Both the position numbers and the translations under genes were made by a program. A DNA stretch of 64,000 nucleotides from Arachidicoccus soli (GTDB lineage Bacteria > Bacteroidota > Bacteroidia > Chitinophagales > Chitinophagaceae). Shown here piece by piece: positions 1 to 8,581 of the stretch (its first letter is position 1; the number at the start of each line of letters is the position of its first letter). The stretch covers positions 1,302,001 to 1,366,000 of the forward strand of contig NZ_CP032489.1 in NCBI RefSeq assembly GCF_003600625.1, given 5' to 3'. The notes below the pieces were generated by a model that made no database searches, was not told the origin of the DNA, and was given only the letters and a program-made list of their open reading frames with translations.

Positions 1-381
1 ACCGAACCCTATTTTAATTGGTTAAGCAGTGTGGCTATTGTGCCGCCAGGCGCTGATACTATTTCTGCAATGAATACAACTAAAGAAGAAATTAAAGACT
101 GGTTTAGTGGTCCTAAACAGGAAATGGATATTACCCCCGAAAATCGTCAGGCGGCATACAACGACAAACAAACTACCGATGATCATTTGATGCATATCGT
201 AGGTTTGGCAAAAGACCAAAACGGTAAAGAATATTATATCGTAAAAAACTCTTGGGGTACCTCTAATGTTTATAAAGGTTTTTTGTATGCGTCAAAAGCG
301 TTTATCAATTATAAAACACTTGCTATAATGATTAATAAAAATGCATTGAGTGAGGAAATGAAAGCAAAATTGAAATTGTAA
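1..381 (+). CDS. C1-family cysteine peptidase, bleomycin hydrolase/PepC-like (3' end only)
   Basis: The reading frame is open from the first base, so this is the C-terminal 126 residues of a gene that starts left of the window. The segment DHLMHIVGLAKDQNGKEYY followed by VKNSWG carries the His and Asn of a papain-fold catalytic triad; the Cys would lie upstream. The His-to-Asn spacing and the helical tail after NSWG fit the bleomycin hydrolase/aminopeptidase C branch found in Bacteroidota. That branch assignment is from memory of the family. The GTG at position 31 is an internal Val codon, not a start. A 61-bp gap separates it from the sigma factor gene, which has its own promoter. Confidence 0.8.
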   Translation, partial: TEPYFNWLSSVAIVPPGADTISAMNTTKEEIKDWFSGPKQEMDITPENRQAAYNDKQTTDDHLMHIVGLAKDQNGKEYYIVKNSWGTSNVYKGFLYASKAFINYKTLAIMINKNALSEEMKAKLKL

Positions 382-427
382 ATAAAAGATAACATAATTA
401 TGACAGCTTAGAATATCTGCTATAGAA

Positions 428-435
428 TATCTTTG
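428..435 (+). promoter_or_regulatory. Bacteroidota -7 element for the ECF sigma gene
   Basis: TATCTTTG matches TAnnTTTG exactly and ends 7 bp before the ATG at 443. A start site about 7 nt downstream would give a nearly leaderless mRNA. No clear -33 TTTG is visible. Confidence 0.55.
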
Positions 436-442
436 CAATTGT

Positions 443-1039
443 ATGGCATACGAAAAAAATAATAAAGAAGCTAGACGTATTATAAAATCTTGGGTGGAAG
501 AATACTCAAACAGTCTTTATTCAAGAGCCTTCTACAAGACCAATCATAAAGAGACTGCGGAGGATTTAGTGCAAGACACTTTTTTAGCCGCTCTGCAATC
601 GCTACCTAATTTTAAAGGTGAGAGCAACCCACAAACTTGGCTGATGGCTATTTTAAACAATAAGATTAACGACTTTTACCGTAAGCGGTTTAAACAGGAC
701 ACAAAAGAGAAAGAAGGCATCTTCGCTAATGATATTATTGGCGCTTTTTTTAACGAGGATGAAACTTGGCTACCAACTCAAAAACCCAACAACTGGTATG
801 AAGATGATGATAAGCATATTTTAGACAATCTTGATTTTGTCGCGGTTCTGCAAAACTGTTTGGGAAGCTTGCCTGAGTTGTGGTTTTCTGCGATACGCTT
901 AAAATATTTAGAACAGGAAAATGGTAGCTCTATCTGTCAGGAATTGGATATTTCCGCGACTAACTTTTGGCAAATATTACATAGAGCCAAATTACAATTA
1001 AGAAAATGCTTGGAAGTGAAGTGGTTTAAACAGCAATAA
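443..1039 (+). CDS. ECF-type RNA polymerase sigma factor
   Basis: 198 residues. Region 2 lies at about 20-85 (RAFYKTNHKETAEDLVQDTF, then WLMAILNNKINDFYRKRF) and region 4 at about 135-195 (LPELWFSAIRLKYLE followed by a helix-turn-helix ending in ILHRAKLQLRKCL). It should direct RNA polymerase to a small regulon, probably including itself. The next gene, 3 bp downstream, encodes a short zinc-finger anti-sigma-like protein, the usual partner arrangement. A thioredoxin-like exported protein follows, suggesting a redox or envelope-stress signal; that is inference. The ATG at 443 follows a -7 element closely. Confidence 0.88.
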   Translation: MAYEKNNKEARRIIKSWVEEYSNSLYSRAFYKTNHKETAEDLVQDTFLAALQSLPNFKGESNPQTWLMAILNNKINDFYRKRFKQDTKEKEGIFANDIIGAFFNEDETWLPTQKPNNWYEDDDKHILDNLDFVAVLQNCLGSLPELWFSAIRLKYLEQENGSSICQELDISATNFWQILHRAKLQLRKCLEVKWFKQQ

Positions 1040-1042
1040 GAA

Positions 1043-1303
1043 ATGAAAGCACTGAAAAATATTATGCTCTCTTGCAAAAAAGCAACTGAACTAATGGAGA
1101 AGAAAACTATACTAAAACTTTCTTTGAAAGAAACAGTACAGCTGCATATGCACATTAGCATATGCAAGGCTTGCAAAAGCTATCAGAAACAAATGAAACG
1201 ATTGGATGCTATTTTTCAAAAATTCTTTACAAAAGGCTCAGGAGAAAATATTCCTATGATTGAAAATATAGAGCTGAAGGAGCGCATTCTTTCTGATTTG
1301 TAA
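1043..1303 (+). CDS. Small ZAS/zf-HC2-like anti-sigma factor candidate
   Basis: 86 residues with no membrane segment. C11 together with H37-x3-C41-x2-C44 forms the zinc-binding pattern of ZAS anti-sigma domains. The rest is a short helical tail rich in Lys and Glu. The gene begins 3 bp after the sigma factor stop, so the two are translationally linked. A soluble anti-sigma of this size would hold the sigma factor until zinc release or cysteine oxidation. This follows from the ZAS family and is not shown here. The pattern is short, so confidence is moderate. Confidence 0.65.
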   Translation: MKALKNIMLSCKKATELMEKKTILKLSLKETVQLHMHISICKACKSYQKQMKRLDAIFQKFFTKGSGENIPMIENIELKERILSDL

Positions 1304-1407
1304 ATGTCAAAATAATTTTTTTGAAAAATATTGAAATAGCTGTCAGGTTTATACAATACCCACTACTCATTAGATGATGATTTTATTTCACCATTAAAAA
1401 TTAAAAA

Positions 1408-1833
1408 ATGAGAAAATTATTTGTCCTTGCATTTCTTTTGTTGGGTGTATCTATGAGCAGTTTTGCACAACAAACAAACACAAAGCTTATTGCGTTTATG
1501 AACAAAGCCTCCTGGTGTCCCGTTTGTCAGGCGAATGGTCCTCGGTTTATGAAAGACATTATGCCAATGGCTATGATGAACAAACAAGTACAGGTGGTTG
1601 TAAGCGATTTATCTAACGATAGAACAAAAACGGCTTCCTTACCGATGTTGGAAAAGGCCGGTATAGCAGATTTTGCTAAGGCCAATAAAGAAACCGGAGA
1701 ATTATATTTTTTAAATGCGCAATCAAAACAACTGATTTCAAAAATAAGCATTGCTGAATCTGATATGAAAATCAAACAAGCATTTAAGGCAGCACTAATG
1801 AGTGCAGATGGCAATAAAATGATGAATAACTAA
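1408..1833 (+). CDS. Exported thioredoxin-fold protein
   Basis: 141 residues: signal peptide 1-20 ending SSFAQ, then a thioredoxin-like domain with the redox pair W36-C37-P38-V39-C40. The fold continues with a beta strand (VQVVVSDLSND) and ELYFLNAQS, but no cis-Pro motif as clear as in classical thioredoxins. It probably acts in the periplasm on disulfides or as a redox sensor. It lies 104 bp downstream of the sigma/anti-sigma pair on the same strand and may be in their regulon. It ends before a strong hairpin shared with the convergent GH20 gene. Confidence 0.72.
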   Translation: MRKLFVLAFLLLGVSMSSFAQQTNTKLIAFMNKASWCPVCQANGPRFMKDIMPMAMMNKQVQVVVSDLSNDRTKTASLPMLEKAGIADFAKANKETGELYFLNAQSKQLISKISIAESDMKIKQAFKAALMSADGNKMMNN

Positions 1834-1867
1834 TAAAGGTTTCAATCAGAACATCTTTCAAATCAAA

Positions 1868-1897
1868 ACAGTCGATGGCAATTACACCATCGACTGT
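1868..1897. terminator. Bidirectional hairpin terminator
   Basis: ACAGTCGATGG (1868-1878) pairs perfectly with CCATCGACTGT (1887-1897) around an 8-nt loop. It sits between the convergent thioredoxin-like and GH20 genes. The flanking T-runs are weak. Confidence 0.75.
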
Positions 1898-1922
1898 CTT
1901 ATTAGAGATTAGCTTATTTATT

Positions 1923-4250
1923 TTATTTAAACCAGGTAATAGGCACATCTTGTTTTTGATTGCTATGAGGCATACTATATTGCAATTGCAATTTATAGCC
2001 GCCACCACCTTCTATAAAATCTAACTCAAAGAAATGACTGCCTTTTTGTAAAGCTATTTGTCCGTTCTTTTCTTGTGCAGTGTGTAATCCATCGTTATCA
2101 ATAACCAACTTATCTCCTATTTTTAAAACAGAACCATCGTCAGATGTAAGATAAAACGAATAAACACCATCTTGTGGTACAGTAATTACACCTATAAATT
2201 CGAGACCGAAAGTCCCCGAATGAATATGTTCTTTAGAAAAATTTAAATCTACTTCATTCCATTTATTGGTCGGTTGTATTCCCTGCATCCCTGCAACATT
2301 TTTAAACGCCCCTTCGAAATACGCAACATTTAATCCAGTGTAATTGCGTTTGACTTTGATAGAAGGCATTAAATTTTGCTGTTCAAATCTTGCAGTATTT
2401 ACTTCTCCACGCAAACCATTTTTTGTAAATAAGTCAATCTTATAGACCACTGATTTTGTAATGATAATTGGCTTTCTTAAAATTGGCGATTGCAATGTAG
2501 GCATTGAACCATCGGTCGTGTAATGAATAGTTAAGTCGCGCATTGGCGATTGTATATTCAAGGTGTCGGAATGTGTGAAAACGTTTTGTTGCAGTAGATG
2601 CGCAATATCTGGTAAGCGATAATGAATACCCATTACATCCATTCTTTTGTATTGATATTGCAATCTTTTTAAGAAAGAGGCATCATTGGTTTTCTTAGTC
2701 CACAAAACTTCTGAAAGTGCCAGCATACGCGGATAGACCATAAATTCTAAACGATTCGTAGTCGGAATATATTCTGTCCAAATATTGGCTTGGGCACCTA
2801 TAATATTTGCTGCTTGTTGTTTATTCAAACCTTTTGGAATCGGATTAAAATGATAGACATTCATCAAGGAGTTTTTATCGGGAATAGCATCAAAGTATAA
2901 TGGATTGCCCGGCGTCATAATGACTTTATTGCCTTGTTTGGCCGCAATAATCGGCGCATCGGGCACCCAGGAACGCCAATACATTACAATGGCCGACGAA
3001 GTAACACCCCCTTCCAATATTTCGTCCCAGCCAATTAATTTTTTGCCATGCGCATTAAAGAATTTTTCCATTCTTCTTACGAAATAACTTTGCAGTTCTT
3101 CTACATTCTTTAATTGCTCTCTCTCCATCACAGTCTTACATTCAGCTGATTTAGCCCAACTTTCTTTATTCACTTCATCTGCACCAAAGTGCACATATTT
3201 GTAAGGGAATATTTTAAATATTTCGGAATAAACATTTTCTGCAAAAGTGAAAGTGTTTTCGTTGCAGGGGCACATGGGAACTGAGAACCCCTGCCCCGTC
3301 TCTTTCCCGGCAGTACAAGCAAGAAAAGGATATAATTTAATCGCCATGCGAGAATGACCCGGCATATCTATTTCCGGAACAATATCAATATGGCGTTCTG
3401 CCGCATAAGCGACTATTTCTTTCATTTGTTTTTGGGTATAAAAACCACCATACATTTCTTTCCCATTTATCCTTTTTATATGAGAAGGGTCAATTTCCAT
3501 GTCAGGATCACCGGTTGCTTTCGCACGTGCAATGCAAGCTGAATCGTGCCCGTCAAAACTACGCCAAGCACCTTCTTCCGTAAGTTTTGGATATTTCTTA
3601 ATTTCAATTCTCCAAGCTTCATCATCAGTTAAGTGCAGGTGCAGTTTGTTAAATTTATACAAAGCCAATCTGTCAATAAACTTCTCTAAATATTCAAAAG
3701 AAAAAAAATGCCTAGCCACATCTAAATGCATGCCGCGATATTCATATACTGGAAAATCTTTTATATAAACTGCCGGAACACTCCAAGTATCAGCATTTGA
3801 ATCCTGAGCCAGTTGTTCTATTTTATTGGGAAGTAATTGCCGAATTGTTTCAATAGCACGAAAAATACCCACATTATCTTTGGCAGATATAAGTATCTTA
3901 TTTTTATTAATATCCAGGATATAGCCTTCTGCCTTGGTTATATTTGGGTCTATTTTAAACTCTATGAAGTTCTTGAGGATCGCTGTTTCCGATATCTCCA
4001 ACTTCATTCCTAAAAGGGATTGTAGCTGCTTTATTTCATTAGAGAAAACTTTTTTATCTGCAATAATTACTGTTTTCACATTGAAGATAAAGAAACCGTC
4101 TTGAGCCCTAAGTTCTTGCGGGTAAGGAATGAGTGGATAACGGCTTTCTAATGATGGTTCTTGTTGTGCGAAGCTAACTTGTGCAAATACGAACATAAAG
4201 GCAATACTTAATATACATAGTAGTCGCTTGAAAGTTTTTTTTCTATCCAT
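1923..4250 (-). CDS. Secreted GH20 beta-N-acetylhexosaminidase with C-terminal PA14 domain
   Basis: About 775 residues. The ATG at 4250 (MDRKKTFKRLL) is preferred over a TTG four codons upstream because it directly begins the signal peptide, cleaved near FAQQ. Domains in order, numbered from the TTG: GH20b-like domain ~40-160, GH20 barrel ~165-520 with HFGADEVNKESW carrying the catalytic Asp-Glu pair near 362-363, a chitobiase C-terminal-type segment ~560-620 (IHYTTDGSMPT), and PA14 ~640-765 (SFYLTSDDGSVLKI). It releases terminal GlcNAc/GalNAc from chitin-derived or host-glycan oligosaccharides outside or in the periplasm. The CarboxypepD_reg-like gene lies about 50 bp upstream on the same strand, probably co-transcribed. 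Confidence 0.95.
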   Translation of the reverse strand: MDRKKTFKRLLCILSIAFMFVFAQVSFAQQEPSLESRYPLIPYPQELRAQDGFFIFNVKTVIIADKKVFSNEIKQLQSLLGMKLEISETAILKNFIEFKIDPNITKAEGYILDINKNKILISAKDNVGIFRAIETIRQLLPNKIEQLAQDSNADTWSVPAVYIKDFPVYEYRGMHLDVARHFFSFEYLEKFIDRLALYKFNKLHLHLTDDEAWRIEIKKYPKLTEEGAWRSFDGHDSACIARAKATGDPDMEIDPSHIKRINGKEMYGGFYTQKQMKEIVAYAAERHIDIVPEIDMPGHSRMAIKLYPFLACTAGKETGQGFSVPMCPCNENTFTFAENVYSEIFKIFPYKYVHFGADEVNKESWAKSAECKTVMEREQLKNVEELQSYFVRRMEKFFNAHGKKLIGWDEILEGGVTSSAIVMYWRSWVPDAPIIAAKQGNKVIMTPGNPLYFDAIPDKNSLMNVYHFNPIPKGLNKQQAANIIGAQANIWTEYIPTTNRLEFMVYPRMLALSEVLWTKKTNDASFLKRLQYQYKRMDVMGIHYRLPDIAHLLQQNVFTHSDTLNIQSPMRDLTIHYTTDGSMPTLQSPILRKPIIITKSVVYKIDLFTKNGLRGEVNTARFEQQNLMPSIKVKRNYTGLNVAYFEGAFKNVAGMQGIQPTNKWNEVDLNFSKEHIHSGTFGLEFIGVITVPQDGVYSFYLTSDDGSVLKIGDKLVIDNDGLHTAQEKNGQIALQKGSHFFELDFIEGGGGYKLQLQYSMPHSNQKQDVPITWFK

Positions 4251-4300
4251 GGCAATTGTCAAAGATTTTAATAGTTGGGAAAATATAGAATCTAATAAAA

Positions 4301-4939
4301 TTATTTGGAGCCGCCACCTTCTTTAAGTGAACGGATAAAGTCATACCAAGCCAAAGGATTAAATATTCCAGAGCTGGGGACAAGTCCTTTTTGTGAACCC
4401 TGACGAATTAATTCACGAGCATTCATGTTTGAAATTGATTGCGCATCCATTGGCAGATAGCGCATTTGGCGAAGCATATTCTCTAAATTAAGGTTTTGTC
4501 GGGCAATGGCATAGTTATCGTCTGGTATGGAGGTTTCCAAAAACATACGCCTAAACTCTGCAGGTGTGGGCAAAGAAGTAACAATAGCCGTAGGCAAGTA
4601 GCTGGTGTCTTGCACCAGCATCGGAGAAATTAATAATTGATCGCCACTTACATTGTTGGGCACTGTATAAAACACTGATTTAAATCCTATAAAAGAAAAT
4701 TCAATTTTTGTGCCCGGCAACACTGCTATAGAATAAATACCATAGTCATTTGTAATGGTTCCCCTTCTCGTGTTTTTTATATAAACACTGGCACCCGGTA
4801 ATACAGAGCTGCTGTCGTTAGCACGCACAATACCATATAATTGAATAACCTTCTGTTGCTGTTGCGCTTGCACTTTCTTTGCACTTAAGAATGTTGTCAA
4901 TGCAATAAACAATAAGTAAGCAAAAGGCTTTGTCTTCAT
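4301..4939 (-). CDS. Exported CarboxypepD_reg-like (beta-sandwich) protein
   Basis: 212 residues from the ATG at 4939; the longer frame begins with a TTG three codons earlier. A signal peptide is followed by a carboxypeptidase regulatory-like sandwich at about 33-110 (GIVRANDSSSVLPGASVYIK, then TNDYGIYSI). This is the module that precedes TonB receptors in SusC-type proteins. Here no plug or barrel follows, only about 100 residues of unrecognised helical C-terminus. Similar stand-alone proteins are common in Bacteroidota with unknown role. It is probably periplasmic or surface exposed and the first gene of the GH20 transcript. Confidence 0.7.
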   Translation of the reverse strand: MKTKPFAYLLFIALTTFLSAKKVQAQQQQKVIQLYGIVRANDSSSVLPGASVYIKNTRRGTITNDYGIYSIAVLPGTKIEFSFIGFKSVFYTVPNNVSGDQLLISPMLVQDTSYLPTAIVTSLPTPAEFRRMFLETSIPDDNYAIARQNLNLENMLRQMRYLPMDAQSISNMNARELIRQGSQKGLVPSSGIFNPLAWYDFIRSLKEGGGSK

Positions 4940-5003
4940 TAAATTCAAAAGTCAGTTTTTAAAATTTGAAAATTGATATTTCTAATCTCCCAAAATATAA
5001 ATT

Positions 5004-5011
5004 CAAATGTA
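5004..5011 (-). promoter_or_regulatory. -7 element for the CarboxypepD_reg/GH20 transcript
   Basis: CAAATGTA on the plus strand reads TACATTTG on the minus strand, an exact TAnnTTTG match, giving a leader of about 60 nt before the ATG at 4939. Confidence 0.5.
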
Positions 5012-5149
5012 TTACTTATACATCTTCAAAGTTAATCTTTACTTTTCAGAAAAATTATCTGACTCATCAACAAAGGATGTTTTTATAAAAAAATTGGCAG
5101 ACATGCTAAATTATCAAATGAATATGGACAAAGTAAACTGATGATGCGT

Positions 5150-5157
5150 TAATTTTG
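5150..5157 (+). promoter_or_regulatory. -7 element for mrp
   Basis: TAATTTTG matches TAnnTTTG and lies 32 bp before the ATG at 5190. Confidence 0.5.
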
Positions 5158-5189
5158 CCGCATTAATTTCCTTTTAACATAATAAGATA

Positions 5190-6257
5190 ATGACAGAAGA
5201 AGATATTTTAAAAGCATTAAAAAATGTAATAAATCCCGATTCCCAGAAAGATATTGTTTCACTAAATATGGTATCTGAAATAAAGATCCATGATAAAAAT
5301 ATTGCCATCACTATCATGGTGCCGATGACCGCTGCTCCTTATAAAGCTGAAATCAATGAGCAGTGCGAAAATGTAATTAAAGAATTAGCTAAAGATCAGA
5401 CTGTAAATGTAAACGTAACATTTACTTCAAAGGTAAATACCAAGCGCAGTTTGCATGAAACTGTATTGCCAAAAGTGAAAAATATCATTGCAGTAGTCAG
5501 TGGCAAAGGTGGTGTAGGTAAAAGCACCGTGGCCGCAAATCTTGCCATAGCCCTATCAAAAGATGGTGTAAAAGTAGGATTGATGGATGCGGATATTTAT
5601 GGGCCAAGCGCCCCTATAATGTTTGGGCTGCGTGGAGACAGACCCAAGATGGCTGATATAGAAGGCAAAGGTAAAATTGTCCCTATAGAAAAATTCGGTA
5701 TTAAGGTAATGAGTATTGGGTTTTTGGTTGATGAAAGACAAGCAGTCGTTTGGCGCGGACCTATGGTGAGTAGTGCTGTGCGTCAGTTTGTGACCGATGT
5801 TTATTGGGACGAACTGGATTATTTAGTTATTGATATGCCTCCGGGAACAGGTGATATTCATCTAACTTTGATGCAACTGGTACCCGTTACGGGTGTTATT
5901 ATTGTAACGACTCCACAAGATGTTGCATTAGCTGATGCTAAAAAGGGTATTGCCATGTTTGGCCAAGCACAACTCGATGCACCTATTATTGGATTAGTAG
6001 AAAATATGGCTTATTTCACGCCTGCTGAATTGCCCGAAAATAAATATTATATCTTTGGAAAAGAAGGTGGCAAAAGACTTGCCAGCGAATACGATCTAAA
6101 CTTTCTTGGACAAATACCACTGGTACAGAGTATTCGTGAAGGTGGCGACAAAGGCGTACCGGTAATGCTAAGTGAAGATGCAGTCAGCAGAAAAGCATTT
6201 GAAGCATTCGCAGATGAAGTTGCCAAGCAAGTTCAAAGAAGAAATGAGATGTTGTGA
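5190..6257 (+). CDS. mrp: Mrp/NBP35-family P-loop ATPase (Fe-S cluster carrier type)
   Basis: 355 residues. An N-terminal MIP18/DUF59-like domain (1-85) is fused to a deviant-Walker-A ATPase: SGKGGVGKST at 104-113, then MDADIYGPSAP and DYLVIDMPPGTGD. The family delivers Fe-S clusters to apoproteins in the cytoplasm. Where Mrp/ApbC proteins normally carry the CxxC that bridges a 4Fe-4S cluster between two subunits, this one reads MAYFTPAELPENKYYIFG (about 273-290) with no cysteine. Cys59 in the DUF59 part is the only one I see. I recall a similar replacement in other Bacteroidota Mrp proteins, so cluster binding must differ or be absent. It is followed by a strong bidirectional terminator. Confidence 0.92.
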   Translation: MTEEDILKALKNVINPDSQKDIVSLNMVSEIKIHDKNIAITIMVPMTAAPYKAEINEQCENVIKELAKDQTVNVNVTFTSKVNTKRSLHETVLPKVKNIIAVVSGKGGVGKSTVAANLAIALSKDGVKVGLMDADIYGPSAPIMFGLRGDRPKMADIEGKGKIVPIEKFGIKVMSIGFLVDERQAVVWRGPMVSSAVRQFVTDVYWDELDYLVIDMPPGTGDIHLTLMQLVPVTGVIIVTTPQDVALADAKKGIAMFGQAQLDAPIIGLVENMAYFTPAELPENKYYIFGKEGGKRLASEYDLNFLGQIPLVQSIREGGDKGVPVMLSEDAVSRKAFEAFADEVAKQVQRRNEML

Positions 6258-6261
6258 ATAA

Positions 6262-6298
6262 AAAAAGAGGCGTCCATATTGTTTTGACGCCTCTTTTT
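6262..6298. terminator. Bidirectional rho-independent terminator
   Basis: AAAAAGAGGCGTC (6262-6274) and GACGCCTCTTTTT (6286-6298) form a perfect 13-bp stem with A and T tails. It serves mrp and the convergent dodecin gene. Confidence 0.92.
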
Positions 6299-6301
6299 CT
6301 G

Positions 6302-6502
6302 TTATTCTATTGTAAAAGATAATTTAAGGTTTACTCTATACTCTTTTATCTTATCATCTACAACAACAGCACTTTGCTCCTTCACATAAACCGAGCGAAT
6401 GTTTTTTAGTGTTTTGGACGCTTCTGTCACTGCTTGTTGAGTTGCATCTTCCCAACTTAAGACTGAACTTGACATTACTTCAATAACTTTTAATACAGGC
6501 AT
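6302..6502 (-). CDS. Dodecin-family flavin-binding protein
   Basis: 66 residues, the usual dodecin length, with the pattern KVIEVMSSSVLSWEDATQQA, then EASKTL, and a closing strand YRVNLKLSFTIE. Dodecins assemble into hollow dodecamers that store or buffer flavins. The tryptophan in SWEDA is the residue that stacks on the isoalloxazine ring in characterised dodecins. It starts at an ATG and stands alone. Confidence 0.92.
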   Translation of the reverse strand: MPVLKVIEVMSSSVLSWEDATQQAVTEASKTLKNIRSVYVKEQSAVVVDDKIKEYRVNLKLSFTIE

Positions 6503-6661
6503 AACATTTCATTTTAAGGTTAGATATTAATTAAACTACCAACTGTAATTCAAAAGTCCTGCCAATATTCCTTGCTTTCATCCATTTAAATACAATAAAG
6601 CAAAATTAAAATCCTTTATTGCAATGATTTTAGGGTGGAAGCCTTCACAGTGTACTCCTTT

Positions 6662-7942
6662 TTATTGAATCTTCCAATCAACAATTGTATTGGCCCATTC
6701 TTCTCTATAAGGAGTTGATATACGTATATAATTATCGGTATAACCTTCCATCATACCGTTTTTGTTGTGATCTTCAAATAAAACTGTCCTTGATTGTCCC
6801 GCATTTTGTTGGGTAAAGTATTGCATCTTCATAAAAGAAAGGTTACGTAAGCTTTTGTTACGTTCCTGCCGGACAATTTGAGGAACTACCGGCTTTATCT
6901 CCAAGGCTTTTGTATGTGCTCTTTCTGAATAAGTAAACACATGTAGGTAGGAAATCTCTAAACTATGAAGAAAATCAAAAGTCTCTTTAAAATCTTCATT
7001 CGTCTCTCCGGGGAAACCAACTATTACGTCCACACCGATAGCGCAATAGGGCATTAATTTTTTAATTAATTCCACCCGTTGCAAATACAAATCTCTTTTG
7101 TAGCGACGGCGCATCAATCCCAATATTTTATCGCTACCACTTTGTAAGGGAATATGAAAATGCGGCATAAATTTTTTACTCTGTGCTACAAATTTTATAA
7201 TCTCATCTGACAATAAATTCGGTTCGATAGAAGAAATGCGATAACGTTCAATGCCTTCTATTGCATCTAATTGTTTTATTAATGCTAAAAAATCTTCTTC
7301 CGTTTTTTTATTACCATCCGGACCTTTTCCAAAGTCTCCCAAGTTTACACCAGTCAAGACTATTTCTTTTACATTACCAGATGCTGCGATGTTTCGTGCA
7401 TTTTCTAATACATTTTCGATAGTATTACTCCTACTCTTTCCACGCGCCATTGGGATGGTGCAAAAAGAACAGGTATAATCACAACCATCTTGTACTTTCA
7501 AAAAGGTGCGTGTACGGTCGTTCAATGAAAAAGAAGTATTAAATCCTGTAACGTCTTCAATATCGCAGCTCGAAATCTTAGTGGAATCGCCCTTGGTTAA
7601 TTCTTTTAAATGAGTAACAATATTAAATTTTTCGGCTGCTCCCAGCACCAGATCTACTCCGGGAATTTCAGAAATTTCTTTAGGCTTTAATTGCGCATAA
7701 CAACCCGTAATCACCACTAAGCTTTCCGGTGCCTTCCGTTGAATGCGACGTACCAATTGGCGACATTCTTTATCTGCATTATCAGTAACAGAACAGGTGT
7801 TGATAACATACACGTCCGCCTTATCTTCAAAGGCTTTCTTTTGGAACCCATCGTTTTCCAACATCCGAGAAAGCGTGGAGGTTTCAGAATAATTGAGTTT
7901 GCACCCTAAAGTATGAAATGCGACAGTACGTTGTGTGGACAC
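6662..7942 (-). CDS. mtaB: tRNA t6A37 methylthiotransferase MtaB
   Basis: 426 residues. An N-terminal UPF0004 domain has cysteines at 14, 50 and 81 for the second 4Fe-4S cluster. A radical SAM domain carries C154-x3-C158-x2-C161, and a TRAM-like C-terminal strand region follows. The order and the N-terminal VAFHTLGCKLNYSET match MtaB rather than MiaB or RimO. It adds the 2-methylthio group to N6-threonylcarbamoyladenosine at position 37 of tRNAs. The start is a GTG at 7942: the protein aligns from there, the next Met is at residue 27, and a -7 element lies just upstream. Confidence 0.93.
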   Translation of the reverse strand: MSTQRTVAFHTLGCKLNYSETSTLSRMLENDGFQKKAFEDKADVYVINTCSVTDNADKECRQLVRRIQRKAPESLVVITGCYAQLKPKEISEIPGVDLVLGAAEKFNIVTHLKELTKGDSTKISSCDIEDVTGFNTSFSLNDRTRTFLKVQDGCDYTCSFCTIPMARGKSRSNTIENVLENARNIAASGNVKEIVLTGVNLGDFGKGPDGNKKTEEDFLALIKQLDAIEGIERYRISSIEPNLLSDEIIKFVAQSKKFMPHFHIPLQSGSDKILGLMRRRYKRDLYLQRVELIKKLMPYCAIGVDVIVGFPGETNEDFKETFDFLHSLEISYLHVFTYSERAHTKALEIKPVVPQIVRQERNKSLRNLSFMKMQYFTQQNAGQSRTVLFEDHNKNGMMEGYTDNYIRISTPYREEWANTIVDWKIQ

Positions 7943-7965
7943 CTAAAAATATTTTTTTGAATTGG

Positions 7966-7973
7966 CAAAGGTA
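7966..7973 (-). promoter_or_regulatory. -7 element for mtaB
   Basis: CAAAGGTA on the plus strand (TACCTTTG on the minus strand) ends 23 bp before the GTG start. It supports that start over any internal Met. Confidence 0.5.
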
Positions 7974-8063
7974 CAAAAATAAACCGCTTTTCTTTTTTAG
8001 CCAAAAAAGGGTTTTCTGTTATCTAATGAAAAGATAATATATGAATTAGATATAATGTTTTTT

Positions 8064-8573
8064 TTAATTGACATAATAGCCTTTATTGTTCTCATTTCCA
8101 TCTACCATATTTTTTATTCCGCCATCCTTTTGCTTTTCTTCTTCATACATCTCTTCAAAATCTTTTGTATATAACCCATTAGGCACGACATGAATATCAA
8201 AAGTTATCTCATATTTATCTGAAGTGGCAAGATTGCCATAAATGGTAATATATTGCTGGACCAAGCCGACGTTTTTAATGCTGTTGTACTGAAGAATAAG
8301 ATTTCCTTCTTTACCCGGGGGGATTGCTTTGATAGAAGATTTATCAGATGTTAAACAACCACAAGAAGTAAATAAATCACTTAAAATAAAGGGGGCTTTT
8401 CCAGTATTTTTTACTACAAATACCATGTTCAATTTCTGACCTGCTAATATGGGGTAATAATGACGGTTGTTATCAATCACCTCTATAGTAGTTTTTTCTT
8501 TTCGCAGATTCTTACAACTACTCAAAGTAAATAGAAGGGCAAGGATACATATTGTTTTATGATAAGGAATCAT
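8064..8573 (-). CDS. DUF1573 lipoprotein, last gene of the exopolysaccharide operon
   Basis: 169 residues. The signal peptide ends in the lipobox LSSC with Cys20. A DUF1573 beta-sandwich (Ig-like, ASPM/SPD-2/Hydin-type) follows at about 45-135, with FVVKNTGKAPFILSD and the conserved SCGCL motif. DUF1573 proteins are widespread periplasmic or surface lipoproteins in Bacteroidota without an established function. It begins 8 bp after the stop of the DUF4838 gene, so it belongs to the same transcript. It may act as an accessory carbohydrate- or protein-binding factor; that is a guess from position only. Confidence 0.82.
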   Translation of the reverse strand: MIPYHKTICILALLFTLSSCKNLRKEKTTIEVIDNNRHYYPILAGQKLNMVFVVKNTGKAPFILSDLFTSCGCLTSDKSSIKAIPPGKEGNLILQYNSIKNVGLVQQYITIYGNLATSDKYEITFDIHVVPNGLYTKDFEEMYEEEKQKDGGIKNMVDGNENNKGYYVN

Positions 8574-8581
8574 TTTATTGG

